Source: an uncultured Bacteriovorax sp.
GTDB taxonomy: Bacteria > Bdellovibrionota > Bacteriovoracia > Bacteriovoracales > Bacteriovoracaceae
Assembly (NCBI GenBank): GCA_943914745.1
Contig: CALUDF010000144.1
Span: 1 to 7,641 of the forward strand
DNA length: 7,641 nt
Direction of reading: 5' to 3'
Both the position numbers and the translations under genes were made by a program. Below the pieces are notes generated by a model. It worked only from the letters and a program-made list of their open reading frames with translations. It was not told the DNA's origin and made no database searches. Below are positions 7,501 through 7,641 of this stretch, piece by piece (position 1 is the stretch's first letter; each line of letters begins with the position of its first letter).

Positions 7501-7630
7501 AACCTGGACACTTATCTGGAGAAAGCCCCGTCCACCATGAATCACCAAACTCTTTTTTGATTTCGTTTGAGAACTCTTGATGCTTTCCAGATTTTGAAAG
7601 ATTAGGGTTTCTGGTGATCGTCACTGACAT
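4583..7630 (-). CDS. OvoA-type sulfoxide synthase fused to PLP decarboxylase
   Basis: This 1015-residue protein has two parts. Residues about 65-215 form a DinB-like iron domain: His109 in LRHPLIFYYGHP, and His203 and His207 in GIEHEKIHFETSSVL, are the expected three iron ligands; VDEMSWDD follows the OvoA family closely. Residues about 255-508 form the FGE-like domain (GNTWHW, YDDFSTPCFDG, FRPHFYQHSGFR). Together they should join histidine and cysteine with oxygen to 5-histidylcysteine sulfoxide. Residues about 590-1015 are a group II PLP decarboxylase: phosphate loop TTGSS (701-705), ring-stacking His738, Asp818 in VHADGAYG, Schiff-base Lys850 in DPHK, Tyr879 where decarboxylases keep a catalytic Tyr, and SRDFRGLRVWLPLK. 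Characterised OvoA proteins carry a methyltransferase C-terminally instead. The ATG at 7628-7630 gives a family-like start; the frame is open upstream to the edge, so an earlier start is not excluded. It is the first visible gene of an operon with the PLP enzyme downstream; the promoter lies outside. Confidence 0.9.
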   Translation of the reverse strand: MSVTITRNPNLSKSGKHQEFSNEIKKEFGDSWWTGLSPDKCPGFDQERNCLVALPLLNLKIATREDILAYFNNSWTLTELLFQSLKVEEAYIRPPYHALRHPLIFYYGHPAVLYLNKLRIAGLQKEAINIYLEKVLETGVDEMSWDDMSKNEMAWPKVAAVHAYRKSVYDIVVNLIKTHPDLNTIGSLNQDSPWWSLWMGIEHEKIHFETSSVLMRELPIEYVETPRFWAPLHPSKNSPLTLTENSWVKKSGESVTVGKPLETESYGWDNEYGTRTVEIKDFEYTKNQVTNGEYFDFVSSGAYINDKYWAPEGLHWRKFRNTKRPTFWVGVGPEGTHQYELRTLFEIIPMPMSWPVEVNYHEAIAYCNWKTESDKTKLHYRLLTEAEFVALKPKGKDAVLQKQPYKNYKGFSDYQNEYKENFNFLWSSPKEVGGELLGNTWHWVMDQFNPLPGFEVNALYDDFSTPCFDGKHQMILGGSFMSCGHEASHWARFHFRPHFYQHSGFRMAATIDGSADNGATYLLKTKDYVHPRRTNILDQMNGHDWWKQIDQPLEMSEGEMKSILEQTEAKVLKYMQEMPSKSPMGEAHDPAVNGLKKDFSVPYHATKNFPAHPEGYQNLMKTVFDEMAGYSQIPGHPGFAAYVAGAGNFISNTAQLIAQTLNPFTGHYMMAPGLVTLEMEVIKWFQTMIGYDEISSQGFLTTGSSVATLSALAMARKEKITGFDYSKVTAYTSSDSHHCIAKAWVMLGMKKENLRLISLKDFKMDTKLLNEKIEEDIARGFKPFLIVATLGSTKTGCVDSLGEILPLAKKHNLWVHADGAYGALFMLTEKGREHLKGIEETDSVALDPHKALSIPYGTGCLLVKNKDHMLFDYLSDDSYMPPRPVDQVDYADITPELSRDFRGLRVWLPLKTFGVGPFQLNLEEKLKLAEWLEKEISKIPELEVVSKPELSILTFAHKKGDAETKKLLEKINNQGTLFLSSCTIDGRVAIRFCLLGFRLHYDRLEKAVSEIKTMV
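6895..6926 (+). terminator. Terminator-like hairpin antisense to the fusion gene
   Basis: AATTCTCCG (6895-6903) and CGGAGAATT (6914-6922) are perfect nine-base inverted arms around a ten-base loop, with a T run at 6921-6926. In plus-strand RNA this has the form of an intrinsic terminator. On the gene's own (minus) strand the T run becomes an A run before the hairpin, so sense transcription should not stop. It lies within codons 237-246, between the iron domain and the FGE-like domain, where the protein is a poorly conserved linker. A role in stopping antisense transcripts is inference, and chance cannot be excluded. Confidence 0.4.
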
Positions 7631-7641
7631 ATATAAAAACC

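Noticed and set aside
4583..7630. Frameshift or mis-joined genes as the cause of the long fusion
   Set aside because: The frame runs uninterrupted through an 80-residue linker with normal composition, and both halves keep their motifs; a real fusion is simpler.

Overview
The window reads as ordinary, densely packed bacterial chromosome: seven complete genes, one gene cut by the left edge, and almost no intergenic space. Base composition is moderate. Short hairpin-free spacers, a ygiQ-type radical SAM gene and a stand-alone arfB-type release factor fit a free-living Gram-negative. The overall flavour suggests a Bdellovibrio/Bacteriovorax-like lineage, but no marker gene proves this and the assignment is a guess. 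I see no tRNA, rRNA, CRISPR array, insertion sequence or phage gene.

Left part (1-884): a partial minus-strand gene overlaps by four bases the stop of a small DUF883/ElaB-like membrane-anchored protein. Divergent from these is a small exported protein with a phospholipase-A2-like Cys-Cys-x-x-His-Asp motif, behind a perfect TATAAT box. Its 3' end overlaps the end of the next gene, which is convergent.

Middle (865-3465): a YgiQ-family radical SAM protein and, upstream of it on the same strand, an 84-residue winged-helix-like protein. Only 21 bases away and divergent is an ArfB-like GGQ ribosome-rescue factor.

Right part (3469-7630): a two-gene minus-strand operon and the main point of interest. 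The first gene encodes a 1015-residue protein. Its N-terminal half is an OvoA-type 5-histidylcysteine sulfoxide synthase (DinB-like iron-binding domain plus FGE-like domain). Its C-terminal half is a PLP-dependent group II (aromatic amino acid/histidine type) decarboxylase, where characterised OvoA proteins carry a methyltransferase. The second gene starts one base after the first stops, with GTG, and encodes a class V aminotransferase-fold protein that could be the C-S lyase. Read together, the operon could make 5-thiohistidine from histidine and cysteine and then decarboxylate a pathway intermediate, giving a 5-thiohistamine-like thiol instead of N-methylated ovothiol. The domain assignments come from visible motifs. 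The product is inference.
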